In this document: positions 28,749 to 38,509 of the stretch, in pieces
Numbering within the stretch: position 1 is the first letter of the stretch
How the letters are laid out: the number at the start of each line of letters is the position of its first letter
Origin: CALSMU01 sp965230225
Lineage (GTDB): Bacteria; Bacteroidota; Bacteroidia; Flavobacteriales_D; Parvicellaceae
Reading direction: 5' to 3'
DNA length: 64,000 nucleotides
NCBI GenBank assembly: GCA_965230225.1
Contig: CBDDKM010000008.1
Coordinates: 372,001-436,000, forward strand
Notes under the pieces: model-generated
The model's database searches: none
What the model was told of the DNA's origin: nothing
The model's input: only the letters and a program-made list of their open reading frames with translations
Position numbers and translations under genes: made by a program

Positions 28749-29843
28749 TTAGAATTGGCAATTTCCTACTTGATAAATTTTTCCTAGTTCAGAACCTAGC
28801 TCACGCGCTTTGGTCCAGTCTTTACAAGCTCCATCCATATCTCTGTTCATCTCTTTTGATGTACCACGATTAGCGTAAGCGCTTCCGTATTTCGGGTTAA
28901 TGGAAATGGCTTTATCAAAATCCTTAATAGCTCCTTTATAATCCTTTTGCTTGTGCTTTACTGAACCTCTGTTGTTGTATGCAGGAGCATATTTTGGATT
29001 CAACTCGATGGTTTTGTCAAAATCTCTAACTGCTTCGGAGTATTTACCTTGTTCAAAGTTCATCGCTCCTCTGTTATTGTAAGCCAGGTAAAATTTAGGG
29101 TCTAACGAAAGTGCTTTACTATAAGCATCTTTTGCTCCCTGATAATCCTTCAGCTTTCTTTTTACCGTACCAATGTTGTTAAAGATAAACGCATGTTGCG
29201 GTGCATATTTACCAGCCATTTGGTAATCTGCCAACGCTGCATCAAATTTCTTCTGCATTCTCTTACAACTACCTCTATCGTTGTAAGCATCAGCAAACTT
29301 CGCGTCCAGCCCAATGGCCTTATCAAACATCTTAATGGCTCTTTCGTAATCTTTTTTCATGAACAACACCCCACCTGCATTATAATAGGCTTGTTTGTTC
29401 TTGGTATCGAACAACATGGTTTGGTTATAATCATCTAATGCTGCATCCAATTTGTTCATTTTTTGATTGGCAACACCTCTTTGAAAGTATGCTTTAGCGT
29501 GTTCGTCGTTGATTTTTATCAGATCTCCAAAGGTCTTTACTGCTCCTTTGTAGTCTTTCATCTTATGTTGAGCAACTCCTTTATTATAGTATGCTGCTTC
29601 AAATTTCGGGTCTCCACTAATAGCCATGGTAAAAGAAGATACTGCTTCTTTATACTTGCTTTGACTAAATAAGGTAATCCCTTTGTTGTATGCTTCCTGA
29701 GACTCTGCTGTGGCGGCGCTTGCAGTGTTTACTGCATTAATGGAATCTCGAAATGCTTTTTCTTTCTCGGTCAGTTCCTCATCCTGGGCCGAGGCCGAAA
29801 AGATCAGGAAACAGCCCGCAAGAACTGCTAAACATTTTTTCAT
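28749..29843 (-). CDS. Exported tetratricopeptide repeat protein
   Basis: The 364-residue protein has a signal peptide (cut near SASAQ) and about nine TPR units of 34 residues (for example KYKEAVSSFTMAI, KDYKGAIKDFDKAI). It ends with one Cys-containing segment. TPR arrays act as docking scaffolds. Its position 13 bp upstream of the PorE-like gene suggests a partner of that protein in the periplasm. No catalytic motif is visible. Confidence 0.85.
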   Translation of the reverse strand: MKKCLAVLAGCFLIFSASAQDEELTEKEKAFRDSINAVNTASAATAESQEAYNKGITLFSQSKYKEAVSSFTMAISGDPKFEAAYYNKGVAQHKMKDYKGAVKTFGDLIKINDEHAKAYFQRGVANQKMNKLDAALDDYNQTMLFDTKNKQAYYNAGGVLFMKKDYERAIKMFDKAIGLDAKFADAYNDRGSCKRMQKKFDAALADYQMAGKYAPQHAFIFNNIGTVKRKLKDYQGAKDAYSKALSLDPKFYLAYNNRGAMNFEQGKYSEAVRDFDKTIELNPKYAPAYNNRGSVKHKQKDYKGAIKDFDKAISINPKYGSAYANRGTSKEMNRDMDGACKDWTKARELGSELGKIYQVGNCQF

Positions 29844-30053
29844 AGGTCTGATTTTTACTGGTTTAATTCTATGCTCGTTGTTCGTCGTTGGTTATGGACG
29901 AGGATTTCGAAGATATTAAATATCGTGCCACAATGAAGAGATACTTTTCCACATATTGTTAATAAGTCGCCTATGTGGTTTCATCTGCTTAAAGCAATTA
30001 AATAAGGCAATTACGAAATTTTTTACCAGAAATACAGAAATAGTTTAGCGCTC

Positions 30054-31085
30054 TTAATTCACAAAGAACTTAATGGTTTTTACTCCCACATTGGAAGAGA
30101 AAGAAGCGATGTAGATCCCGGAAGGAAATGAAAAAGCCACATTAGATTTAGCTTCATTAAGCTTTTCATTGAGTAGCTCCTCTCCTAGCATGTTTACCAC
30201 CTTTAATTGCCCAGACACCTGATTAGGGTTATCAATTGTTAACTGCTGATTGGCATACCAGGCACTGATTTGAAGTTCTTGCTGTTCCTGAATATCTGCA
30301 ATTGGCCCCCAAATGGATTGCACCCAAAATGGTTCATCGATAAATGGGTTCCGATTGTTTTGAATAGCATAGATGGCATTGTTTCTATCAATTTCCTTTT
30401 GACTAACAGGGTCGTTCAAATGCCAATCCAACAGCATGTTTTCTGCCCAACCGGTTAAATCATTTCCGGAAAGCATATCGCTACTCCAACCGGAAACCAC
30501 ATTGGTGTATCTGGTCATCATGTAGAAATAACTTCTGGCCACATCTCCTTTATATTCATCTACCGGCTCAAATACAGTTCCTGAATACCCAGGGTAATTG
30601 CTGCTACCTACTTTACTTCCATTTTGAGAGGTCCAGCTGGCACTACCTACTGTTCCATAAGGGTAATTGCTTCTTTTGTTGTTTACGTATCCATCTGTTG
30701 GATAAATGTGAAAAAGATCCGAATACATCGGGTATGCATCGTTGTACCAACTTTTAGGCATGGAATGCTCTCTGTTGTAACAATCTCCCTCTGAGTTGTA
30801 ATTACCACACTGATCCGCCCCAAAAGAGTATGTATATGGCGAACCTCCTGAAGAATTTGTGGAGTAGATATCCCAAACACTTCCGTTGGACTGTTGATCT
30901 GTAGAATTAAAAGCTGTCCACAAATCGCTATAGTTTTGTTGTGAGTGATTTTTGATGATGTTATAAAGAGCCAGCTTTAAATCATCGCCATACAAGCCTT
31001 GAGCACTGTTGTAATATCCCGGTGGAATTTGGGCTGTTACAATTAAATTAAAAACAATAAATAAGGCTGTGATGGTTCTTTTCAT
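30054..31085 (-). CDS. Secreted endonuclease I with T9SS sorting domain
   Basis: From the ATG at 31085 the protein is 343 residues with a signal peptide (MKRTITALFIVFNLIVTAQ). The catalytic part carries CYNREHSMPKSWYND, DLFHIYPTDGYVNNKRSN and the C-terminal NNRNPFIDEP of the endonuclease I / EndA family, with His in the REHSMPKSW motif as the base. The last 80 residues form a type IX secretion C-terminal domain (VKVVNMLGEELL, FPSGIYIASF). It would cut DNA outside the cell. A -7 box sits at 31104-31111. Confidence 0.88.
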   Translation of the reverse strand: MKRTITALFIVFNLIVTAQIPPGYYNSAQGLYGDDLKLALYNIIKNHSQQNYSDLWTAFNSTDQQSNGSVWDIYSTNSSGGSPYTYSFGADQCGNYNSEGDCYNREHSMPKSWYNDAYPMYSDLFHIYPTDGYVNNKRSNYPYGTVGSASWTSQNGSKVGSSNYPGYSGTVFEPVDEYKGDVARSYFYMMTRYTNVVSGWSSDMLSGNDLTGWAENMLLDWHLNDPVSQKEIDRNNAIYAIQNNRNPFIDEPFWVQSIWGPIADIQEQQELQISAWYANQQLTIDNPNQVSGQLKVVNMLGEELLNEKLNEAKSNVAFSFPSGIYIASFSSNVGVKTIKFFVN

Positions 31086-31103
31086 GCTGTGGTATTGGCT
31101 GAT

Positions 31104-31111
31104 CAAATATA
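31104..31111 (-). promoter_or_regulatory. -7 box of the endonuclease gene
   Basis: On the minus strand this reads TATATTTG, an exact TAnnTTTG, ending 18 bases before the ATG at 31085. It supports that start over an ATG ten codons upstream, which lies inside or upstream of the promoter. Confidence 0.55.
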
Positions 31112-31146
31112 CCAATAAACATGGCCAAAGGCATATTAATAAATAA

Positions 31147-31175
31147 CAAAGCCCTGCTTTTTAGGCAAGGCTTTG
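31147..31175 (-). terminator. Terminator-like hairpin after the BNR protein gene
   Basis: Arms CAAAGCCCTGC and GCAAGGCTTTG with one mismatch form an 11-base stem, 25 bp past the stop at 31200. The following T run is weak, so termination may be partial. Confidence 0.55.
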
Positions 31176-31199
31176 AAAAGTATTGATAAACGAATGGTT

Positions 31200-34100
31200 T
31201 TATTCCACCACTATCTTAATGTTACCTGTATAGTCGTTACTAGATAGCTGAACTTCGTAAATTCCGGTAGAAAGGTTCGACTGAATTAACTCTTTTCCAC
31301 TTCTTAATTGTTGTGAGTAAACTAGCTTTCCTTCCATCGAGAAAATCTTTAATTCAGCATCCGTAAAATTGTGCTCCACCACAAACTGTCCTTTAGAAGG
31401 ATTCGGGAAAACCTCCAACACGTACTCTCCTTGCTCATCCACTCCATTCGAATTTGTTTCGATGTTTACATTGTCCAGGTAGAAGTTATTTCCGTATCCA
31501 TTAATTCCAACAAAACGAATCATGGCTTCTGTACCAATATAACTTTGAAGATCGATGGTATTGTCTAACGACCAGTCTGCACAGTCTGCCGGCTCCCACC
31601 AGTTTCCAACATCATCTACTGTTTCCAAACTATCTCCAAAGGCATAGAATAAAGTATCCCAAGTAGCTCCACAATCGGTAGAAATATCTATTCTAAACCC
31701 ATCCTCATAAGATCCACCATACTTCGCATAGGCATAATCATATACCAAAGATGCTGTTGTTACACTTGTTAAATCGATGAATGGCGTAATTAATTCTGCC
31801 TCATCACCTACAGCATCAATGTCGTAATGGTTAATTCTTGCACAATTGGTCGGAATACAATCCGGGCCATTTGTAATACTTACCGTACTCCAGCTGTATG
31901 TTCCGTTGGCATTGTACAATTTCCAATCCGGGTCGAATCCGGTTTCAAAATCCTCTTGCAGATTAGCCGGAATAACATTTTGAGTATACTCAATAAATGC
32001 AGTATAAGACTGTGTGCTAGTTCCGTAATCGTCCGTTACGGTGAGAGTAACATCATAAGTTCCGGGTGAGGTATAAGTTACTGTAGGGTTCTGTTGGGTA
32101 GAACTAGCTGGTGTTCCTCCCGGGAAAGACCAGCTCCAGGTTGGGTTATCATTCGACAGTACCGAATGATCTACAAACTGCACTACCTCATCTAAACAGG
32201 ATACTTCAAATTTGTCCGCAGCAATCTGTGCCTGAGGTGTTGAAATGTCGTAAGTTTCTACTTCGTATACACTTCTACTGGTAGCATTTCGAAGCAACTT
32301 ATCCTTATACTTAATAGTAAGTTTAGTAGAAGGAGTGCTAAGAGGAAGGTTATTATTAAACAATGCCCAGTCGGACATGGTTGCGTTTCTGTAATACACG
32401 GCTCTTCTGGTTCCAATGTATACACCTCCATCTGTACCTCTTTGATGAACGATGTTAGTGATCCATTCATCATCAATGGTGGAAGTGGTAATGTTGGTCC
32501 AGTTTTGACCTCCATCGGTGGTTTTGTACACCTGATTTCCGTTTAAGTTAGGACTATCGCTGTATTGAGATGTTCTGGCTGCCCAAAGAATATTTTCATC
32601 ATTACTACTAACTGTAATGTCCCACGGCACCCAGGTATTCCCTCCTAACATGGATGACGGAGGGGTTATGTCTGTCCAGGTGTTTCCGCCATCTGTAGTT
32701 TTCCAAATTTGTTTCGCTCCCCACCAATCTTCGTAAGTGGCAACGTACATAACATCAACATTGGTCCAGGCTACCTCTACCCCTTTTACCTCTTTTCCAA
32801 AATCATAAATGTTGGTATATGTTTGCCCGTTATCTTCTGTTTTGATTAATCGATTTCCTCTACCCAGGTAAATGTGATTGTAGTTTCTTGGGTCGAAAGT
32901 TAATCTGCTGGAAGCTCCAATAATGTATGATGCATTTGGTAATGAATCGAACTGAAATCCTTGAATAGGTTGAGTTCTATCTCCAGAAAGGATTCTACCT
33001 TCCCAATCGTCGTAGGCAATTCGATCGTCACCAAAATTCACAAACCCTCTAACACCATCTCCTCCACCGGTACAAATCCAGTCGTTTAAGTAGGTATTGT
33101 TATCCATTAATAATGTTCCATTGTGGTAAGCACCACCTAACATTACATCACTTTGTGGACTAGCTCCGAATCCCCAGAAATCTGTTCCTGCAATTCCGAA
33201 TTGAGACTTATTGATGTTGGCTCCACCATCGGTAGACATGAAAATTCCACCATCGCATGCAATCCAAAGTTCTGTTCCGAAAAATCGAATGTCGTGAATA
33301 TCTGCATGTACATATTGTGGTAGATCCGGCTCTGACCATTTTGCAGGGCAGGTCCAGTTTTGACCACCGTCGGTAGAAATCCAATGATTTACCCCTCCTA
33401 AGTGAAGTTTTAATGGGTCTACCGGATCAACTGCTAATGCTACGTCGTAATAGAATTGTCCTCCGTCTTCGGTTCCATCTTTGGACCAGGCCATTAAGTT
33501 AGGGTTAGATAAAGATGCAGGACCGGAAGGTTGAGTTCCACAACACTGGAAGGTCCAGTTTTCTCCCATGTCTGAGCTAAAATAAATTCCGTAGGTTCCA
33601 CTTCCTCCATTAGCTGCACCGGTTGCATTGGCATAGATGTAATTAGAGTTGGCTGGAGTAACCGCAATTTCTACTCTTTTTTGCTCATCTCCAGGTCCTG
33701 GATTCGGCCATCCATTCGGTTTAATGGTAAATGTTTGCCCCGAGTCTGTAGATTTATAAAATTCTGTTTTATCACCCACCACTTTAATGGTGTAAATCAT
33801 GGTTGGGTCCGACGGGTTAATTTCAATTTCCTGAAATTCTCCACTCATTATTTGTGTCCAGTTAGCACCTCCATCAGTAGTTCTGTAAAACCCGTGATTA
33901 GAGGTAAAATAAATCTCATTGGTATTGGACGGGCTCATCACAATGTCTTTAGCACTATGGCTAACACTATTAAATGATGCATCTCCTATAGTATTCCAAT
34001 TTACACCTCCATCAGTTGTTTTATACAATTCTCCCCCACTTTCAAAGTACACCACATCCGGTGTGCTATGATCAATTTCTATGGCGAAGATTCCATTAAC

Positions 34101-34619
34101 CAGATAATCTTGAGTAACCAAATCCCAGTTTTGCCCTCCGTCTGTAGATTTCCATAACCCTGCTGTAGCAGTACCTGCATACATTATCTGAGTATTACTT
34201 TCAGATCGCTCAACAGTGTATACATGGGCTGATCCAGGAGCATAACTTCTGCTTGCTGCATCAATGTCGAAATCGAAAGGTCCTATACAGTTCCATTGTG
34301 AGTTAGGAGCTTTGGTTTGTCTTAACTCCAACGACTTTTCGATGTAATTTCTGTTTTTGGCGGATGAAGCATATCCAGTTGGTCTGGAAAAGGATCTGAT
34401 CCACCTTTTGTAGTATTGTGTATGTTGGTTTTTTACCAATTCGTGGGTTCGGTAATATTCCTTGTATGCTTCCACCACTTCTCCAGGATCAGCATTTTCT
34501 GAATACATCATTTTAACCCAATCCGGCGATGTAGATTTAGCTTGATACTGTTGTTCGTGTTGTGCATAGGTAACTCCTCCCCAGAACATTAGGGAGCAGA
34601 TAAGTAGTTGTTTCTTCAT
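31200..34619 (-). CDS. T9SS-exported BNR/VPS10-like protein with PKD domain
   Basis: The 1139-residue protein starts with a signal peptide (cut near TYAQ). Sortilin/BNR-like repeats follow at about 100-800, with many copies of KTTDGGxNWT and related turns that form beta-propellers. A PKD domain lies near 815-900 (WSFPGGTPASSTQQNPTVTY) and a jelly-roll-like region near 910-1045. The type IX sorting domain is at about 1065-1139 (VFPNPSKGQFVVEH, LSTGIYEVQLSS). It is a surface or released protein. Binding or hydrolytic activity cannot be assigned. Its partner endonuclease gene is on the same strand. Confidence 0.85.
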   Translation of the reverse strand: MKKQLLICSLMFWGGVTYAQHEQQYQAKSTSPDWVKMMYSENADPGEVVEAYKEYYRTHELVKNQHTQYYKRWIRSFSRPTGYASSAKNRNYIEKSLELRQTKAPNSQWNCIGPFDFDIDAASRSYAPGSAHVYTVERSESNTQIMYAGTATAGLWKSTDGGQNWDLVTQDYLVNGIFAIEIDHSTPDVVYFESGGELYKTTDGGVNWNTIGDASFNSVSHSAKDIVMSPSNTNEIYFTSNHGFYRTTDGGANWTQIMSGEFQEIEINPSDPTMIYTIKVVGDKTEFYKSTDSGQTFTIKPNGWPNPGPGDEQKRVEIAVTPANSNYIYANATGAANGGSGTYGIYFSSDMGENWTFQCCGTQPSGPASLSNPNLMAWSKDGTEDGGQFYYDVALAVDPVDPLKLHLGGVNHWISTDGGQNWTCPAKWSEPDLPQYVHADIHDIRFFGTELWIACDGGIFMSTDGGANINKSQFGIAGTDFWGFGASPQSDVMLGGAYHNGTLLMDNNTYLNDWICTGGGDGVRGFVNFGDDRIAYDDWEGRILSGDRTQPIQGFQFDSLPNASYIIGASSRLTFDPRNYNHIYLGRGNRLIKTEDNGQTYTNIYDFGKEVKGVEVAWTNVDVMYVATYEDWWGAKQIWKTTDGGNTWTDITPPSSMLGGNTWVPWDITVSSNDENILWAARTSQYSDSPNLNGNQVYKTTDGGQNWTNITTSTIDDEWITNIVHQRGTDGGVYIGTRRAVYYRNATMSDWALFNNNLPLSTPSTKLTIKYKDKLLRNATSRSVYEVETYDISTPQAQIAADKFEVSCLDEVVQFVDHSVLSNDNPTWSWSFPGGTPASSTQQNPTVTYTSPGTYDVTLTVTDDYGTSTQSYTAFIEYTQNVIPANLQEDFETGFDPDWKLYNANGTYSWSTVSITNGPDCIPTNCARINHYDIDAVGDEAELITPFIDLTSVTTASLVYDYAYAKYGGSYEDGFRIDISTDCGATWDTLFYAFGDSLETVDDVGNWWEPADCADWSLDNTIDLQSYIGTEAMIRFVGINGYGNNFYLDNVNIETNSNGVDEQGEYVLEVFPNPSKGQFVVEHNFTDAELKIFSMEGKLVYSQQLRSGKELIQSNLSTGIYEVQLSSNDYTGNIKIVVE

Positions 34620-34756
34620 AAAATGTAGTGATATGGCTTGGTTAAATTTAATATTCTTATTGATATGATTGATTTCTAAATCGATTGATTATTGAATTTC
34701 TATAATCATCAAAATATTCTATAACCATTTTCACAAAATCACGTATTATTGGACCG

Positions 34757-35971
34757 ATGATCTTACTTAGGCCACCTGCTACCTCCTATGAAGATAAATT
34801 TGAAAGAAATAAATTCAATACGATATGGGCCATCTCCCTGACCCTAACGATTGTATTTGTTGGACTTTCTACTTTGCATTGGTACTACAATGACCCAAGT
34901 GTTTCCACTTCGCTAGGAGCGCTATTTTTTTGTATTGGGGTAATGGTAATCCTCTACTCTACCAGAAAATATTTTCTATCGGCCGTATTAGGTGTAATTG
35001 GTGGTTCTACCATTGACCAAATAAGCATTCATTTGATTCAGGATTCGGAACAGGTAACCGATTTAATGTGGATCATACTGGTTTCCTTTTTTGCTTTTTA
35101 CTCATTGGGATCGAAGTATGGAGGTATTACATTAATACTAAACATGGTTGGTTTTTTGATCCACCTCACCATGTACCCTGAGTATGCCATATACAATACA
35201 GGAACGACCACCAATACCAACTTACATACTGTAATCAATCTGGCCATTATTACGGTTGTTATTGCCTTTTTGATCTATAAAATTAATCAATCGAACAATT
35301 CCTCCAATAAAGAGTTAAGGGCTGCTAATAAACTCTTGCTAGAACAAAATGAGTTGGTAAATGTACAACACGAGGAAAAGACAGTATTACTTAAAGAAAT
35401 TCATCACAGGGTAAAGAATAACTTACAGGTGATTTCTAGTCTACTTAAGCTACAGGCTTCCGAAATGGACAATGAAGAAACCATCCGGCAGTTTAACGAA
35501 GCTATTAATCGTGTTGGGTCCATGGCTCTGATTCATGAGAAAATGTATCAAACAGACGATCTGGCTAAAATCGATTTAAAGGATTACCTCACTTCTCTGA
35601 TGGAGGATATTCTAAGCTCCTACAGAAATCAAACAAACATTCAGATCATCATTAAATCCAGTGTGGATGATTTAGATATAAAGTCATTGGTTCCTGTTGC
35701 TTTGATATTTAACGAGTTAATCAGTAACTCGCTTAAGCATGCGTTCAAAGAGCGTACTGATGGAGAAATATTCATTCATATTACAGAGGGTGAAGGTAAC
35801 ATGACCAATATTGTTTATCGTGATAATGGTAAATGGGTAGTACCACAAAAAGAATCCAGTTTTGGACTCATTCTTATTGAAACATTTACAGAGCAATTGG
35901 ATGGTGAATTTAACCGCACTACCGAAAATGGTACTATTTACACCTTTACACTGCCATCCTTATCGGAATAA
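34757..35971 (+). CDS. Membrane histidine kinase, HisKA_2 type
   Basis: The 404-residue protein has five or six membrane helices at about 28-180, a short coiled coil, and the phosphoacceptor motif LKEIHHRVKNNLQVISSLLKLQ with the His pair near 216-217. A HATPase domain follows (PVALIFNELISNSLKHAF, DNGK). HisKA_2 kinases commonly signal through separate response regulators, and none is adjacent. The periplasmic part is small, so membrane or intracellular cues are likely. The stop abuts the convergent GNAT gene. Confidence 0.88.
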   Translation: MILLRPPATSYEDKFERNKFNTIWAISLTLTIVFVGLSTLHWYYNDPSVSTSLGALFFCIGVMVILYSTRKYFLSAVLGVIGGSTIDQISIHLIQDSEQVTDLMWIILVSFFAFYSLGSKYGGITLILNMVGFLIHLTMYPEYAIYNTGTTTNTNLHTVINLAIITVVIAFLIYKINQSNNSSNKELRAANKLLLEQNELVNVQHEEKTVLLKEIHHRVKNNLQVISSLLKLQASEMDNEETIRQFNEAINRVGSMALIHEKMYQTDDLAKIDLKDYLTSLMEDILSSYRNQTNIQIIIKSSVDDLDIKSLVPVALIFNELISNSLKHAFKERTDGEIFIHITEGEGNMTNIVYRDNGKWVVPQKESSFGLILIETFTEQLDGEFNRTTENGTIYTFTLPSLSE

Positions 35972-36496
35972 TTACAGATTTTTCTGATAGATTTCCACCT
36001 TACAGTTTGTTTTAAGAAACTTACCTATTCCTTCATGAATTGCGTTGATGTCTTCGGTGGCAATTAATTCATAACCTATTCTAGTGTACCAGGAATGAAG
36101 CATGACTTTATCTTTATGCTCAAATTCGGTGGGAATCAACAACTCTAATTGAAGCTGTTTGGCCCCCAATTCTTCAGCCCTTTTCTCCATTACATTTACC
36201 AAATAAGACCCTATCCCTTCTCCTCTTCTTTCAGGGTCGGCCACCAACATTTTAAACCCATATACCTCAGGAGAGCGCTTTTCAAGCTGAATACATCCAA
36301 CCACTTCATCTTCTATATGAGCAACGATGAGCTCTTCTTTATCGATGATGTTTGCCAGTACCTTTGAATTCACTCTTCGATATCCATCTATCCAGATATT
36401 TCCTTCCGAAAATTCGTATACACGATTAATTAACTCAGTAAGGAACTTTATTTCCTTTCTGGTTAAGCTAGACGGTATGCTGTGGCTTAAAGACAT
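35972..36496 (-). CDS. GNAT acetyltransferase
   Basis: The 174-residue protein carries the acetyl-CoA loop RRGEGIGSYLVNVM near residue 90, preceded by VYGFKMLVADPE, the beta-4/alpha-3 hallmark of the GNAT fold. It would move an acetyl group to an amine. The acceptor is unknown. The gene is convergent with and directly abuts the histidine kinase gene. Confidence 0.85.
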   Translation of the reverse strand: MSLSHSIPSSLTRKEIKFLTELINRVYEFSEGNIWIDGYRRVNSKVLANIIDKEELIVAHIEDEVVGCIQLEKRSPEVYGFKMLVADPERRGEGIGSYLVNVMEKRAEELGAKQLQLELLIPTEFEHKDKVMLHSWYTRIGYELIATEDINAIHEGIGKFLKTNCKVEIYQKNL

Positions 36497-36528
36497 ATTA
36501 GCAAGGTAAATAATTTCTGCAAAAAAAG

Positions 36529-36552
36529 AAATCCCGGCGTTAACCGGGATTT
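36529..36552 (-). terminator. Terminator after typA
   Basis: The hairpin AAATCCCGG-(six bases)-CCGGGATTT lies 24 bp past the typA stop on the minus strand and is followed there by seven T after a single C. Confidence 0.88.
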
Positions 36553-36575
36553 ACAAATGATATATGTGTTTGCAA

Positions 36576-38345
36576 TTACTTTTTCAAAGCAATTTTTCTC
36601 ATTCTAAGGTTTACAGGTGTTACTTCCAGGTATTCATCTTCTTTGATGTATTCCATGGCCTCTTCCAGTGAGAAAACAACCTTTGGTGCAATCTTCATAG
36701 CTTCATCACTTCCTGATTTACGCATGTTAGTTAATTGCTTTCCTTTGGTTACATTAAGCTCTAAATCGTTATCTCTGGAGTGCTCTCCGATCACCATTCC
36801 CTTGTAAATTTCATCTCCTGGCTCTACAAAGAATCTTCCTCTGTCTTGCAGACGGTCTAACGAATAAGCCAATGCTGGTCCCTGCTCCATAGAAATTAAC
36901 GACCCTTTAATTCTAGAAGGCACATCTCCTTTAATTGGTCCGTACTCTCTAAAACGGTGAGTCATAATAGCCTGTCCCGCAGTTGCAGTTAGGATGTTAT
37001 TTCTCAATCCGATAATTCCTCTCGACGGGATATCGAACTCAAGGTGTTGTAAATCTCCTTTTGGCTCCATTACCAATAGGTCTCCTTTACGTTGAGTTAC
37101 TAATTCAATGGCTTTTCCTGAGTAGTCTTCCGGTACATCAATTACCAATGTTTCGTAAGGCTCGCACTGAACACCATCAATATCTTTAATAATTACTTGT
37201 GGTTTACCTACTTGTAATTCGTACCCTTCTCTACGCATGGTTTCGATCAGTACAGACAAGTGAAGTACTCCTCTTCCAAATACATTGAATTTATCTTCCG
37301 TATCGGTATCTTCTACTCTAAGAGCAAGGTTTTTCTCCAGCTCTTTGTATAATCTGTCTCTTAAGTGACGAGAAGTAACGAATTTACCTTCTTTACCAAA
37401 AAATGGAGAGTTGTTAATGGTAAACAACATACTCATGGTTGGCTCATCAACAGCAATTCTGGTTAGTGGTTCCGGGTTTTCTAAATCGGCAATGGTATCT
37501 CCAATTTCAAACCCTTCAATACCAACAATGGCGCAAATGTCTCCACTTCTTACTTTATCTACCTTCTCTTTCCCTAATCCAACAAAAACGTGAAGTTCTT
37601 TAATTCTTACCTTCTTGTTTTCTCCGTCTTTACAAAGAGTATAGTCCTTTCCTACTTCAAGGTCTCCTCTAAACACACGCCCAATGGCAATTCTTCCGGT
37701 AAACGAAGAGAAATCCAAAGAAGTAATTTGCATTTGAGGTGATCCTTCTCTATAAGGTGCTTCAGGAATGTTTTCTACAATGGCATCCAATAGAGGTATA
37801 ATATTGTCAGTTGGTTTTTCCCAATCGGTACTCATCCATCCGTTTTTAGCAGAACCAAAAATGGTAACAAAATCCAATTGATCTTCTGTTCCTCCAAGGT
37901 TAAACATTAGGTCAAAAACGTTGTCCTGAGCAATGTCTGGAGTACAGTTTTCTTTGTCCACCTTGTTTACTACAACGATTGGCTTTAATCCTAAATCGAT
38001 TGCTTTCCCCATTACGAAACGGGTTTGTGGCATTGGTCCTTCAAAGGCATCCACCAATAGCAATACACCATCGGCCATTTTAAGTACACGCTCTACCTCT
38101 CCTCCAAAGTCGGCATGGCCCGGGGTATCGATAATGTTAATCTTGATCCCTTTGTAGTTTACGGATACGTTTTTAGAAAGGATGGTAATTCCTCTTTCAC
38201 GCTCAAGGTCATTGTTGTCCAGAATTAAATCTTTCGATTCTTTTCTTGGGTCCAATACCTGACATGCGTGAATGATTTTATCTACCAACGTTGTTTTTCC
38301 GTGATCTACGTGGGCAATAATGGCGATGTTTCTAATTGATTGCAT
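36576..38345 (-). CDS. typA: Translational GTPase TypA/BipA
   Basis: This ribosome-associated GTPase of 589 residues starts MQSIRNIAIIAHVDHGKTT, with the G1 loop near residues 10-19. G3 DTPGHADFGGEV and G4 NKVD follow. The C-terminal part carries RGIIGLRN and GPIKGDVPSR, the BipA-specific region. It helps late ribosome assembly under stress and cold. A -7 box at 38367-38374 lies 21 bases upstream of the ATG. Confidence 0.97.
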   Translation of the reverse strand: MQSIRNIAIIAHVDHGKTTLVDKIIHACQVLDPRKESKDLILDNNDLERERGITILSKNVSVNYKGIKINIIDTPGHADFGGEVERVLKMADGVLLLVDAFEGPMPQTRFVMGKAIDLGLKPIVVVNKVDKENCTPDIAQDNVFDLMFNLGGTEDQLDFVTIFGSAKNGWMSTDWEKPTDNIIPLLDAIVENIPEAPYREGSPQMQITSLDFSSFTGRIAIGRVFRGDLEVGKDYTLCKDGENKKVRIKELHVFVGLGKEKVDKVRSGDICAIVGIEGFEIGDTIADLENPEPLTRIAVDEPTMSMLFTINNSPFFGKEGKFVTSRHLRDRLYKELEKNLALRVEDTDTEDKFNVFGRGVLHLSVLIETMRREGYELQVGKPQVIIKDIDGVQCEPYETLVIDVPEDYSGKAIELVTQRKGDLLVMEPKGDLQHLEFDIPSRGIIGLRNNILTATAGQAIMTHRFREYGPIKGDVPSRIKGSLISMEQGPALAYSLDRLQDRGRFFVEPGDEIYKGMVIGEHSRDNDLELNVTKGKQLTNMRKSGSDEAMKIAPKVVFSLEEAMEYIKEDEYLEVTPVNLRMRKIALKK

Positions 38346-38366
38346 GCTAAATTTTTACTGAAGGCG

Positions 38367-38374
38367 CAAAAGTA
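38367..38374 (-). promoter_or_regulatory. -7 box of typA
   Basis: On the minus strand this reads TACTTTTG, matching TAnnTTTG. It predicts a leader of about 15 bases before the ATG at 38345. No clear -33 TTTG was found. Confidence 0.55.
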
Positions 38375-38480
38375 GAATAAATTAGCAGAACTACTCCTAT
38401 TCCTTATTTTATTATTCAATGAAGAATGTTTATGACGCAAATGAAACATTCTGTATGGTGCTAAAACGAGGCAAATTGCG

Positions 38481-38488
38481 TACCTTTG
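38481..38488 (+). promoter_or_regulatory. -7 box of ttcA
   Basis: TACCTTTG matches TAnnTTTG. It overlaps an in-frame TTG at 38486 and so rules that codon out as the start. The true ATG is at 38510. Confidence 0.55.
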
Positions 38489-38509
38489 CGCAGAATTTAC
38501 AAAGTGATA

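Noticed and set aside
38486..38509. TTG start upstream of the ttcA ATG
   Set aside because: It overlaps the TACCTTTG box, so it would not be in the transcript.
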